A DNA stretch of 64,000 bases. It comes from an uncultured Muribaculaceae bacterium (lineage in GTDB: Bacteria > Bacteroidota > Bacteroidia > Bacteroidales > Muribaculaceae). Position numbers and translations under genes: made by a program. The notes beneath the pieces were generated by a model that ran no database searches, had not been told where the DNA came from, and worked only from the letters and a program-made list of their open reading frames with translations. Below are positions 26,862 through 35,234 of the stretch, in pieces (the first letter of the stretch is position 1; every line of letters begins with the position of its first letter). The stretch is taken from the NCBI GenBank assembly GCA_910587235.1, contig CAJUKD010000010.1, positions 18,306 to 82,305 of the forward strand. Direction: 5' to 3'.

Positions 26862-26886
26862 ATAGTTTAAAGTTTAGAGTTTATTT
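26862..26886 (+). repeat. AT-rich repeat arm
   Basis: TATAGTTTAAAGTTTAGAGT and following bases match the AT-rich arms seen at other intergenic repeats here (for example 41327-41355 and 47405-47418). No palindrome core accompanies this copy. Confidence 0.55.
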
Positions 26887-26900
26887 TGCGGATTTTTTCG

Positions 26901-26908
26901 TAAATTTG
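26901..26908 (+). promoter_or_regulatory. -7 promoter element for the tRNA-Arg gene
   Basis: TAAATTTG matches TAnnTTTG, 19 bases before the mature tRNA 5' end. No -33 element at proper spacing. Confidence 0.5.
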
Positions 26909-26927
26909 CCTTTGAAAAAGACAGAAC

Positions 26928-26999
26928 GCCCCGGTAGTTCAACGGATAGAATAGAGGTTTCCTAAACCTTTGATAGCAGTTCGATTCTGCTCCGGGGTA
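26928..26999 (+). tRNA. tRNA-Arg (anticodon CCU)
   Basis: The cloverleaf can be folded by eye: acceptor GCCCCGG with CCGGGGT (terminal G-U), D-arm around AGTTCAACGGATAGAAT, anticodon stem GAGGT/ACCTT with loop TTCCTAA giving anticodon CCT, and T-arm AGCAG-TTCGATT-CTGCT. Length is 72 nt with no encoded CCA. It reads the AGG codon. The next gene starts 19 nt later and may share its transcript. Confidence 0.93.
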
Positions 27000-27018
27000 C
27001 AAAAAGACGACCGCCATC

Positions 27019-27315
27019 GTGAACTTCCCGTCACTCTCCCGCTGGATGCGGCGTTTCCTGCCGCTGCCGACCATCATTGCCCTTGCCGTGGTGGCTTTTA
27101 TCACGTTTTATGGCGACAACTCCGTGGTACGTCGTATCGAATACGACCGCCAGATCGACAGCCTGCGCCACGAACTCAAGGCCAACCGCGACACAATGCT
27201 CTACTACCGCGAGCTGAACGCACGCCTCTCCTCCGATCCCGACATGGTCGAATCCGTCGTCCGGCAGGAGTACAACATGGCACGCCCCGACGAAGACGTC
27301 TACATCTTCAAGTAA
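27019..27315 (+). CDS. FtsB/DivIC-like septum formation initiator protein
   Basis: The protein has 98 residues: a short basic cytoplasmic N-terminus, one membrane span (about 17-33), a coiled-coil (about 38-70, RIEYDRQIDSLRHELKANRD) and a conserved periplasmic tail PDMVESVVRQEYNMARPDEDVY. This is the FtsB/DivIC plan, a small bitopic protein of the divisome that works with FtsL and FtsQ. It starts directly after the tRNA gene. Confidence 0.88.
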   Translation: MNFPSLSRWMRRFLPLPTIIALAVVAFITFYGDNSVVRRIEYDRQIDSLRHELKANRDTMLYYRELNARLSSDPDMVESVVRQEYNMARPDEDVYIFK

Positions 27316-27339
27316 TATGCGAAAAAAAGCAACAAGTAA

Positions 27340-27470
27340 AAAGTAGAGCTGCGCCTGCGGCGCAAGTTAAAACAATGGTTTCAGAAAGTAGGGGACGTGC
27401 CGTGGCACGTCTTGTACATCAGAAAAAACATTTACTTTAACTTTATAAACTCAATCCCGAAAACTCCTCT
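27340..27470 (+). repeat. Intergenic palindromic repeat, long copy
   Basis: The order is GCGCCTGCGGCGC (27351-27363), then AAGTTAAAACAATGG, then the 18-bp palindrome GACGTGCCGTGGCACGTC (27394-27411), then an AT-rich arm (ACATTTACTTTAACTTTATA). It is the same order as the minus strand of 11006-11125. It occupies nearly the whole gap between the ftsB-like and the next gene. Confidence 0.82.
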
Positions 27471-27493
27471 CATCTAAAACCTAAATTCCGACA

Positions 27494-27892
27494 ATGACCG
27501 CCAATCCGCCCCGCCGTGCATGGCTGACCGATATCGTCGCTCCTCTGGCACTGCTGCTTATACTTGCGGCGACAGCCGTTCCTTTCGTACTGCGCAAGTG
27601 CGAACCCGCTATGGAATCCTACCGCTACATATACGCCGCCGGAGCCGCCGTACTGCTGCTCGCCCGGCTGTTCTCTCCGTCTTCCGGCATCGCCGACCTG
27701 CGCCTGCGGCGGCTGATGCGCATCGAAAGCTGGAGCGCCGTATTTTTCTGCGCGGCATCGTTCTTCAGCTTCTATCAGCCCCGTGAACTCCGCGACTGGG
27801 TGGCATTCACTTTGGCCGGTGCGGCACTGCAGGTCTACACATCCATCGCAATACCGCGGCGCGCACGCGCCATAGCCGGCAAAAACAAATAA
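27494..27892 (+). CDS. Small integral membrane protein of unknown function
   Basis: The protein has 132 residues with about four hydrophobic spans (15-33, 44-60, 80-95, 103-120). Charged loops are rich in arginine (DLRLRRLMRIESW). No enzymatic motif is visible. It lies 16 nt before mutS, so it is probably co-transcribed with it. The gene is not recognised beyond that. Confidence 0.75.
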   Translation: MTANPPRRAWLTDIVAPLALLLILAATAVPFVLRKCEPAMESYRYIYAAGAAVLLLARLFSPSSGIADLRLRRLMRIESWSAVFFCAASFFSFYQPRELRDWVAFTLAGAALQVYTSIAIPRRARAIAGKNK

Positions 27893-27908
27893 AGACAGAT
27901 CCCGGCCC

Positions 27909-30530
27909 ATGGCAAAAAAAATTGTCGAGACACCGCTGATGAAGCAGTACGCCGAGATGAAAGCAAAACATCCCGACGCGATACTCCTTTTCCGTGTAGG
28001 CGACTTCTACGAAACATTCTCCGACGACGCCATAGCGGCATCCGAAATACTGGGTATCACTCTCACCCGCCGTGCCAACGGTTCGGCCCAGTACGTCGAA
28101 CTCGCCGGATTCCCCCACCATGCCCTCGACTCATATCTGCCGCGTCTGGTACGCGCCGGCAAACGGGTAGCCATCTGCGAACAGCTCGAGGATCCGAAGA
28201 TGACAAAAAAACTTGTCAAGAGAGGAATAATCGAACTGGTGACGCCGGGCGTGGCGCTCAACGACAACGTCCTCGACCGCGCCGAAAACAACTTTCTGGC
28301 CGCCATACACTTCGACCGAAATATATGCGGCGTGGCATTCCTCGACATAAGCACAGGCGAATTTCTCGCCACTGAAGGCTCGCCCGACTATATCGACAAA
28401 ATCATAGGCAACATGTCGCCGAAAGAAGTGCTCGTCCAGCGCGGACTGAAACCGAGAGCTGAAGAAACACTCTCCCGGCGCTACATAACGTTCGAGCTGG
28501 AAGACTGGCTGTTCACCCTCGATGCCGCCGACGAACGCCTGCGCAAACAGTTCGGAACGGCATCCCTCAAAGGTTTCGGAATCGACCGTATGCCCCGCGC
28601 CATAATTGCCGCCGGAGCCATCCTCCACTACCTCGACCTGACACAGCACACCCGCACAGCCCACATAACCGCAATAGCACGCATCGAGGAAGAGCGCTAC
28701 GTGCGCCTCGATCGCTTCACCGTACGCAACCTCGAACTGACCGAACCGCTCGACCCCGAAGGAAAAAGCCTGCTGGGCGTACTCGACCGCACGGTAAGCC
28801 CGATGGGCAGCCGCATGTTGCGCCGCTGGCTCCTGTTTCCGCTAAAGGATGTCAAGGCGATAAACGACCGCCTCGACGTGGTGGAATACTTCTTCCGCAA
28901 TCCCGACGCCCGCGAGCGCAGCGTAGAACTGCTCAAGACAATCGGCGACCTCGAACGCCTGACATCAAAAGTAGCCGTCGAACGCATCACCCCGCGCGAG
29001 ATGCTTCAGGTGCGCAACGCCCTGGCTGCCATAGAACCGCTGAAAAAACTCTGCCTCGGTTCAGGACTGCCGCAACTGGTAGCTATAGGCGAACAGCTGA
29101 ACCCCTGCTCCGTCATCGCCGACCGGATATCGCGCCAGATCCGCGACGACGCCCCGGGGGTCGCCGGAATGGCAGGCCGTGGCGACGTTATCGCCGACGG
29201 TGTAGATCCCGAACTCGACGAACTGCGTCGCATTGCTTTTCAGGGCAAGGACTACCTGCTGTCCATACAGGCACGCGAAGCCGAAGCCACAGGCATCAAC
29301 TCCCTGAAAATAGGATTCAACAACGTATTCGGCTACTACATCGAAGTCACCAACACCCACCGCTCGAAAGTGCCGGAAGCATGGATACGCAAGCAGACCC
29401 TTGTAAACGCCGAGCGCTACATAACCCCCGAACTGAAAGAATACGAGGAAAAAATCCTCGGCGCCCAGGAAAAGATAGAACAGATACAGGCACGGCTATA
29501 TGCCGACATCGTAGCCGATCTGTCACGCTACATACCGGCTCTTAAACTCGACGCCTCGCTGCTGGGACGCCTCGACGTGCTCAATGCCTTCACCCGCGTG
29601 GCAGGAGAATACCGCTACAACCGTCCTGTGGTCGACGACTCCCTCTGCCTGTCGCTGACCGAAGCACGCCACCCCGTCATCGAGCGGCAGCTGCCTCCGG
29701 GGGAACCGTACATCACCAACTCGGTAGAACTCGACAACGATGTCACTCAGATAATGATGATAACCGGTCCGAACATGTCGGGTAAGTCTGCGCTGCTGAG
29801 GCAGACGGCACTCAATGTCATCATGGCGCAGATAGGGTGCTTCGTGGCCGCCGACAGCGCCCGCATAGGAGTGGTCGACAAAATCTTCACACGCGTAGGC
29901 GCCAGCGACAACATCTCGCTTGGCGAGTCCACATTCATGGTGGAGATGAACGAGGCCGCATCCATACTCAACAACATGAGCGCCCGTTCGCTGATCCTTT
30001 TCGATGAACTCGGACGAGGCACATCGACCTACGACGGAATATCGATAGCACGGGCGATAGTGGAATACATCCACGGAGCCGAATCCATGCGCCCGAAGAC
30101 TCTCTTCGCCACCCACTACCACGAACTCAACGAACTTGAAGCTTCCCACAGCCGTATAGTCAACTACAACGTGTCGGTAAGCGAAATCGACGGAAAAGTC
30201 GTATTCCTGCGCAAACTCCGCCGCGGAGGCAGTGAACACAGCTTCGGAATACACGTGGCCCGTCTGGCCGGTATGCCGGCGACCATAGTGACCCGTGCCG
30301 GACGTATACTCGCCGCCCTGGAGTCCGGACGTGCCGCCGCCCCGCAGACAGCAATTCATGCTGCCGACGAAGCCCCCGCCGGAATGCAACTCTCTTTCTT
30401 CCAGCTCGACGACCCCGTACTGTCGCAGGTGCGCGACGAAATCATCGGTCTTGACATCAACAACCTGACACCGATGCAGGCTCTTGCCAAACTCCACGAT
30501 ATACGTAAAATAATAACAGGAAAAGAGTAA
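27909..30530 (+). CDS. mutS: DNA mismatch repair protein MutS
   Basis: The protein has 873 residues. The mismatch-reading Phe-x-Glu motif is in GDFYETFSDDA (near residue 35). The ATPase domain has GPNMSGKS (Walker A), DELGRGTSTYDG (Walker B/signature) and ATHYHEL. The C-terminal helices end KLHDIRKIITGKE. The length and order are those of full MutS1. Its stop overlaps the next start (TAATG). Confidence 0.97.
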   Translation: MAKKIVETPLMKQYAEMKAKHPDAILLFRVGDFYETFSDDAIAASEILGITLTRRANGSAQYVELAGFPHHALDSYLPRLVRAGKRVAICEQLEDPKMTKKLVKRGIIELVTPGVALNDNVLDRAENNFLAAIHFDRNICGVAFLDISTGEFLATEGSPDYIDKIIGNMSPKEVLVQRGLKPRAEETLSRRYITFELEDWLFTLDAADERLRKQFGTASLKGFGIDRMPRAIIAAGAILHYLDLTQHTRTAHITAIARIEEERYVRLDRFTVRNLELTEPLDPEGKSLLGVLDRTVSPMGSRMLRRWLLFPLKDVKAINDRLDVVEYFFRNPDARERSVELLKTIGDLERLTSKVAVERITPREMLQVRNALAAIEPLKKLCLGSGLPQLVAIGEQLNPCSVIADRISRQIRDDAPGVAGMAGRGDVIADGVDPELDELRRIAFQGKDYLLSIQAREAEATGINSLKIGFNNVFGYYIEVTNTHRSKVPEAWIRKQTLVNAERYITPELKEYEEKILGAQEKIEQIQARLYADIVADLSRYIPALKLDASLLGRLDVLNAFTRVAGEYRYNRPVVDDSLCLSLTEARHPVIERQLPPGEPYITNSVELDNDVTQIMMITGPNMSGKSALLRQTALNVIMAQIGCFVAADSARIGVVDKIFTRVGASDNISLGESTFMVEMNEAASILNNMSARSLILFDELGRGTSTYDGISIARAIVEYIHGAESMRPKTLFATHYHELNELEASHSRIVNYNVSVSEIDGKVVFLRKLRRGGSEHSFGIHVARLAGMPATIVTRAGRILAALESGRAAAPQTAIHAADEAPAGMQLSFFQLDDPVLSQVRDEIIGLDINNLTPMQALAKLHDIRKIITGKE

Positions 30531-31054
30531 TGGAAATCCGCTTGTCGACACCGGCGGCCGACACGGATCTGGCCGCACTCGAAAGTCTGTACCTCGACGC
30601 GTTCCCGCCCGAAGAGCGACGCCCCTGGGATGCAATAGTGAATCCGGCTGAAAAAGGATGTCCGCAGTTGCGGGCCATCTATGCCGGCGAATGCCTTGCG
30701 GGCCTGGTCACAACATGGACACTCGGTCCTGTACTCTATGTCGAACACCTTGCAGTCGACCCTGCCATGCGCGGTTCGGGAATAGGCGCTGCCGTGATGG
30801 CGGCATTAATAGCCGACGCCTCCCCGCTGGCACTCCTCCTTGAAGTCGAGCCTGAATCCGACGACAACCCCATGGCAGCGCGCCGTATAGGGTTCTACCG
30901 CCGTTGCGGACTTGACATACTCCCCTACCCCTACATACAGCCTCCCTACGCCCCGGGGCTTCCCTCCGTCCCGCTGCTGCTTATGTCCTCCGGATCCGAC
31001 GTCGATCCCGCCGAGGCCACAAGACTCCTGCACACCAAAGTATATGGCGTGTAA
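30530..31054 (+). CDS. GNAT family N-acetyltransferase
   Basis: The protein has 174 residues. The acetyl-CoA motif reads VEHLAVDPAMRGSGIGAAVM (R-x-x-G-x-G/A), followed by LLLEVEPESDDNPMAARRIGFYRRCGL. It ends in a proline-rich strand typical of a GNAT subgroup. It overlaps mutS by 1 bp (TAATG), indicating translational coupling. The acceptor substrate is unknown. Confidence 0.9.
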   Translation: MEIRLSTPAADTDLAALESLYLDAFPPEERRPWDAIVNPAEKGCPQLRAIYAGECLAGLVTTWTLGPVLYVEHLAVDPAMRGSGIGAAVMAALIADASPLALLLEVEPESDDNPMAARRIGFYRRCGLDILPYPYIQPPYAPGLPSVPLLLMSSGSDVDPAEATRLLHTKVYGV

Positions 31055-31076
31055 AGCCCTTTACCGGAGCATAGAG

Positions 31077-31628
31077 CTATAAAGCATCCGTTTCCCTGTA
31101 GCGACGTTCAGTAGGGGTAATATCAAAAGATTCTTTGTTGTAGCGCAGGCCGAAAGACAGGTCGAAACCGGCATCGAGAAGCTGACGGGCAAGCGCCGGC
31201 CCCCCGCGAAAACCGTGGACAATCCATGGCGGAAGGACAATACCGCGGCGGCGCGCATCGGCAACAGCAATAGCCCGCAAGCGGATAAGGATGTGCCATG
31301 CACGCACACAATGTATTATCAACGCCTTGCCGGAATCAGCGGCAATAGCAGCCTGCTCCATGAAAGCCTCCTGCTGTACTTCCGGATCAGGACCGCGCAG
31401 AAGATCGATTCCCGCCTCACCTATAGCCACCACACGACTGTCGGCGGCAGCAGCGACAAGCGCGCGACGCTCGCCGTCGCTTAGTCCTGTTTCGGCAAGA
31501 TACCACGGATGCACCCCGACACTGTAGAAACGGTCGGGGCGACGGATTTCATCAGGCCCGACAGAAATAACGGCATCGGCACCGGAATCGATGCGATGGG
31601 TATGTATATCAGCGAATCCGTGAAGCAT
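31077..31628 (-). CDS. TatD family hydrolase, C-terminally shortened
   Basis: The protein has 183 residues. Metal ligand motifs DIHTHR, GEAGID, IIHC and VHGFRG are present. The sequence ends at ERRYRETDAL, right on the last ligand motif (ETD). Usual TatD proteins continue 30-60 residues further. Reading on in the other frames gives no TatD-like continuation before the neighbouring GNAT gene's 3' end, only 22 bp away. It may be a naturally short member or a truncated gene. TatD proteins act as metal-dependent DNases or deacylases. Confidence 0.8.
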   Translation of the reverse strand: MLHGFADIHTHRIDSGADAVISVGPDEIRRPDRFYSVGVHPWYLAETGLSDGERRALVAAAADSRVVAIGEAGIDLLRGPDPEVQQEAFMEQAAIAADSGKALIIHCVRAWHILIRLRAIAVADARRRGIVLPPWIVHGFRGGPALARQLLDAGFDLSFGLRYNKESFDITPTERRYRETDAL

Positions 31629-31709
31629 CAGTTTACAGATGACAGATAAGAGAAATTGGAGAGATGAGAGATTAAAGAAGGATTATCTTCTTTGCCGCCG
31701 CACGTCCGC

Positions 31710-32933
31710 CTACAGGAGCATTGCCGCCGCACGCTGCAGTGCATCAATGAAAGCATCGACCTCGGCGCGGGTATTGTAGACGGCGAACGACGCGCGAACC
31801 GTGCCTTCTATGCCCAGAGCCTCCATAAGGGGCTGTGCGCAATGGTGTCCCGTCCGCACCTCGACACCCTGACGATCGAGCAGCACACCGGTGTCGTAGT
31901 GATGTGCGTTGCCGATAAGGAACGATATGACAGCACTCTTGCCGGGAGCCGTACCGAATATCCGCATACCGGGAATTTCGGTCGTCATACGCGCGGTAGC
32001 ATATTCGAGAAGTTCATGTTCGTGGGCGGCTATATTTTCCATGCCTGTGCGGTCGATGAATTCCACTGCCTTGACGAAAGCCGCGGCATCGACAAAATCG
32101 GGTGTACCGGCCTCGAACTTATATGGCAATGCCGCCCATGTGGTGCCCTCGGTGAAACTTACATGACCTATCATCTCGCCGCCGCCCTGATAAGGAGGCA
32201 TAGCCTCGAGAAGACTGCGGCGCCCGTAGAGAATGCCTACACCCGTCGGACCGTACATCTTGTGCGATGAAAAAGCATAGAAATCGGCGCCGAGAGCGCG
32301 CACATCGACGGCACAGTGCGCCACCGCCTGTGCACCGTCGACACAGAGCACCGCACCGGCCTCGTGGGTAAGGGCGGCGATTTCGGCGACAGGATTGACT
32401 GTGCCGAGCACATTCGACACGTGAGCAACACTCACAAGACGCACCCGCCCGCTACCGAGCAGCCGGCGAAAGGCATCCATGTCGAGAGAGCCGTCGGGAA
32501 GAATAGGAACGACCTTTATGACTACACCCCGGCGCGCGGCCATAAGCTGCCAGGGAACAATATTGGAATGATGCTCCATTACCGTCAGCACCACCTCGTC
32601 GCCCGGATTGAGAAGCTCGCCGTAGGAAGCGGCCACCAGATTAAGCCCCTCGGTAGTGCCGCGGGTAAAAATGATCTCGTCGGCTGACTCCGCTCCGATA
32701 AAACGCCGTGCTGCCTCGCGCGCCGCCTCCATGGAAGCCGTGGCCTCCTGCGACAGGCAGTGTACACCGCGGTGCACGTTGGCTTTCTCGGTGTAATACA
32801 TGCGGCAGACCTCGTCGACCACCTCGCGAGGGGTCTGCGTCGTGGCCGTGTTGTCAAGATATATCATAGGCTTTCCCCAGACCTTGCGGTCGAGAATAGG
32901 AAAGTGTTCGCGGATTTTCCCGGTTTCAATCAT
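31710..32933 (-). CDS. sufS: Cysteine desulfurase SufS
   Basis: This 407-residue PLP enzyme supplies sulfur from cysteine. YLDNTATTQTP begins the fold, VMEHHSNIVPW and VDGAQAVAH are cofactor-contact blocks, the PLP lysine is in SSHKMYGPTG, and the catalytic cysteine is in RTGHHCAQP. It is the last gene of the suf set (sufB-sufC-sufD-sufS order on the minus strand). No SufE or SufU partner gene is adjacent. Confidence 0.96.
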   Translation of the reverse strand: MIETGKIREHFPILDRKVWGKPMIYLDNTATTQTPREVVDEVCRMYYTEKANVHRGVHCLSQEATASMEAAREAARRFIGAESADEIIFTRGTTEGLNLVAASYGELLNPGDEVVLTVMEHHSNIVPWQLMAARRGVVIKVVPILPDGSLDMDAFRRLLGSGRVRLVSVAHVSNVLGTVNPVAEIAALTHEAGAVLCVDGAQAVAHCAVDVRALGADFYAFSSHKMYGPTGVGILYGRRSLLEAMPPYQGGGEMIGHVSFTEGTTWAALPYKFEAGTPDFVDAAAFVKAVEFIDRTGMENIAAHEHELLEYATARMTTEIPGMRIFGTAPGKSAVISFLIGNAHHYDTGVLLDRQGVEVRTGHHCAQPLMEALGIEGTVRASFAVYNTRAEVDAFIDALQRAAAMLL

Positions 32934-32935
32934 CT

Positions 32936-32990
32936 CTTAAACTTTAAAGCATAAACCTTAAACCGGACATGCCACTGGGCACGTCCCTAC
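32936..32990 (-). repeat. Intergenic repeat between sufD and sufS
   Basis: An AT-rich arm in reverse orientation (TTAAACTTTAAAGC, AAACCTTAAACC) and a degenerate palindrome GACATGCCACTGGGCACGTC (32966-32985) followed by CCTACG. It overlaps the last codons of sufD. Confidence 0.65.
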
Positions 32991-34360
32991 GATTTCGATG
33001 TGGCGCAGGCGGCGGCGCAGTCGCCGCAGACCGGCGAAGTGCATCCAAGGCGCTTTTCCACAAGCAGGCGGATTCGGTCGCGCAGTGCATCGGGACCTAT
33101 GGCGTCGACAACATCGGCCATGAAGGCCTGGATAAGCATCATGCGCGCCTGATCGCGCGGAATCCCGCGCTGCTGCATGTAGAAGAGCGCCTGCTCGTCG
33201 AGCTGGCCTGTGGCAGCGCCGTGGCCGCAGCGCACATCGTCGCAGTAGATCTCAAGCTGCGGTTCGGTGTGCATACGGGCGTCGGTGCATGCCAGCAGAT
33301 TGCGGTTGGTCTGAACGGCCGATGTGCCGACGGCGCCGTGGTCAACGCGTATGATACCATTGAAATCGCCTCGGGCGCTGTCGAAAAGAACATACTTGAA
33401 CAACTGTTGCGAGCTGCAGTGCGGAGCGGTATGGCGCAGGCGCACCGAAGTATCGGCTGTCTGTGTCCCCGACCCTATGGCCAGACCGGACAAAGAAGCC
33501 TCGGCACCCTCGCCTTCGAGAGTCACCGTATAGGCATTGCGGGTGCTTCCGCCCGTAAGAGTCGAAGCATTGAGGCTCAGGCGCGCGCCGCGCTCCAGAC
33601 GGGCATGAAGTTCGGCCGTACGTGCCGTCGAGCAGCTGTTTTTCTCAAGGTCGTAAAGCTCCACATGCGAGCCGGCGCCGGCATATATTTCCGTAATCTG
33701 ACAGCTGAGGCGCGATATGCCGTCGGCTGGCGAATGGTCGCACAGCAACAGGCGCACAGAACTGCCCTCGCCGGCAACAAGCAGCACACGGCGCACGGCC
33801 ATCACAGCCGCCGACGAACGGAATGTGTTCACTATCTGCACCGGACGGTCGAGGCTGACACCGTCGGCCACACGGACGAAAACACCGTCCTGCAGCAGCA
33901 GAGTGTTCAGCGCCGACACCGCCGTGGCATTCGCCGCAAGACCGTTGAGATGCGAAGCCACAAGTTCGGGATATAGTTTGGCCGCACGGGCAAGAGGCAT
34001 CACCTCCACACCCTGCGGCAGTGTGCGTTCAAGAGCCGGCGACGGAAGAAAAGAATCGTTGACCGTCACTCCCATCAGAGTGCTCAGTGCCGGAATGTCG
34101 CAGCGGAACGAGGCATCGGCGCCAAGAGGCAGACGATTGAGGTTCAGACCGAAATCGGCGGCATAGAGAGCATTGACATCAGTGGTGGCATAAGACTCGT
34201 CGCCGCGGCGCGGAAAGCGTCCGAAAGCCTGAAGAGCCTGAAGAGCCGCAGGACGCAGGTCATTGAGCGCCGCGGGCGATGCTGACTCGATCAGCGGACG
34301 GGCGCTGTCGTAGAGGTCAAGATATTGCGTCAGGGAGTTGTTCATAAGCGTTGAGTTCAT
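32987..34360 (-). CDS. sufD: Fe-S cluster assembly protein SufD
   Basis: The protein has 457 residues, with a beta-helix core of the SufB/SufD type (RVLLVAGEGSSVRLLL, ARLSLNASTLTG, SLSGLAIGSG). The conserved C-terminal block HGAATGQLDEQALFYMQQRG is followed by the helical tail. The extreme C-terminus is cysteine-rich (GCTSPVCGDCAAAC). With SufB and SufC it forms the scaffold complex. Its start overlaps the sufC stop by 4 bp. Confidence 0.95.
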   Translation of the reverse strand: MNSTLMNNSLTQYLDLYDSARPLIESASPAALNDLRPAALQALQAFGRFPRRGDESYATTDVNALYAADFGLNLNRLPLGADASFRCDIPALSTLMGVTVNDSFLPSPALERTLPQGVEVMPLARAAKLYPELVASHLNGLAANATAVSALNTLLLQDGVFVRVADGVSLDRPVQIVNTFRSSAAVMAVRRVLLVAGEGSSVRLLLCDHSPADGISRLSCQITEIYAGAGSHVELYDLEKNSCSTARTAELHARLERGARLSLNASTLTGGSTRNAYTVTLEGEGAEASLSGLAIGSGTQTADTSVRLRHTAPHCSSQQLFKYVLFDSARGDFNGIIRVDHGAVGTSAVQTNRNLLACTDARMHTEPQLEIYCDDVRCGHGAATGQLDEQALFYMQQRGIPRDQARMMLIQAFMADVVDAIGPDALRDRIRLLVEKRLGCTSPVCGDCAAACATSKS

Positions 34361-35130
34361 GCCTGTTCGTCGTTGTCGATGCGCTCCTTGATCCAGTCGT
34401 AGCCTTTCTCTTCCAGTTCCAGAGCCAATTCGGGACCGCCGGAGTGGACGATGCGTCCCTTGTACAGGATGTGCACGAAATCAGGGCGTATGTAATCGAG
34501 CAGACGCTGGTAGTGGGTGATGACTATAGTGGCGTTGGACTCGCTGCGGAGCTTGTTAACACCTCCGGCCACAATGCGCAGGGCATCTATGTCAAGTCCG
34601 CTGTCGGTTTCGTCAAGTATGCTCAGACGAGGCTCGAGCACGGCCATCTGGAAAATCTCGTTGCGTTTCTTCTCGCCTCCGGAAAATCCTTCATTGACCG
34701 AACGCGAGGCCAGTTTGTTGTCAAGCTCCACTATCGCGCGTTTCTGACGCATCATTTTCAGGAAGTCGCCGGCCGAAAGAGGCTCCTGTCCGAGATATTT
34801 GCGCTTGGCGTTGACGGCCGCACGCATGAAATTGACCATAGTGACCCCGGGAATCTCCACCGGGTACTGGAACGACAGGAACAAACCTTCGTGCGAACGG
34901 TCCTCGGGCGACAGAGCCAGCAGGTCGGTGCCGCCGAGAGTGGCCGTACCGCCCGTGACGGTAAAACGGGGATCGCCGGCCAGCACACCGGAAAGGGTGC
35001 TCTTGCCTGAGCCGTTGGGACCCATGATGGCATGTACTTCACCGGGGCGTACGGTGAGATTTATTCCGCGCAGTATTTCCTTGCCTTCGATTCCGGCGCG
35101 CAGGTCTTTGACGTTTAGAAGATCGGACAT
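34357..35130 (-). CDS. sufC: Fe-S cluster assembly ATPase SufC
   Basis: The protein has 257 residues with ABC ATPase motifs GPNGSGKST (Walker A), FSGGEKKRNE (signature) and LSILDETDSGLD (Walker B). It drives conformational change in the SufBCD scaffold. A 104-nt gap containing a repeat element separates it from sufB, which is unusual for an otherwise tightly packed suf operon. Confidence 0.97.
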   Translation of the reverse strand: MSDLLNVKDLRAGIEGKEILRGINLTVRPGEVHAIMGPNGSGKSTLSGVLAGDPRFTVTGGTATLGGTDLLALSPEDRSHEGLFLSFQYPVEIPGVTMVNFMRAAVNAKRKYLGQEPLSAGDFLKMMRQKRAIVELDNKLASRSVNEGFSGGEKKRNEIFQMAVLEPRLSILDETDSGLDIDALRIVAGGVNKLRSESNATIVITHYQRLLDYIRPDFVHILYKGRIVHSGGPELALELEEKGYDWIKERIDNDEQA

Positions 35131-35144
35131 TATGTTGTTTAGTG

Positions 35145-35225
35145 TTTACAGTTTAAAGTTTAGCGGAATTGCAGGGACGTGCGGTGGCACGTCATGATTT
35201 GCGGTGGCGTATAAGACATGACGCG
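35145..35225 (-). repeat. Intergenic repeat between sufB and sufC
   Basis: An AT-rich arm (AGTTTACAGTTTAAAGTTTA) next to the palindrome GACGTGCGGTGGCACGTC (35176-35193), then a second partial half (TAAGACATGACGC). It separates two genes whose products work in one complex. Confidence 0.7.
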
Positions 35226-35234
35226 ACCGCCCTA

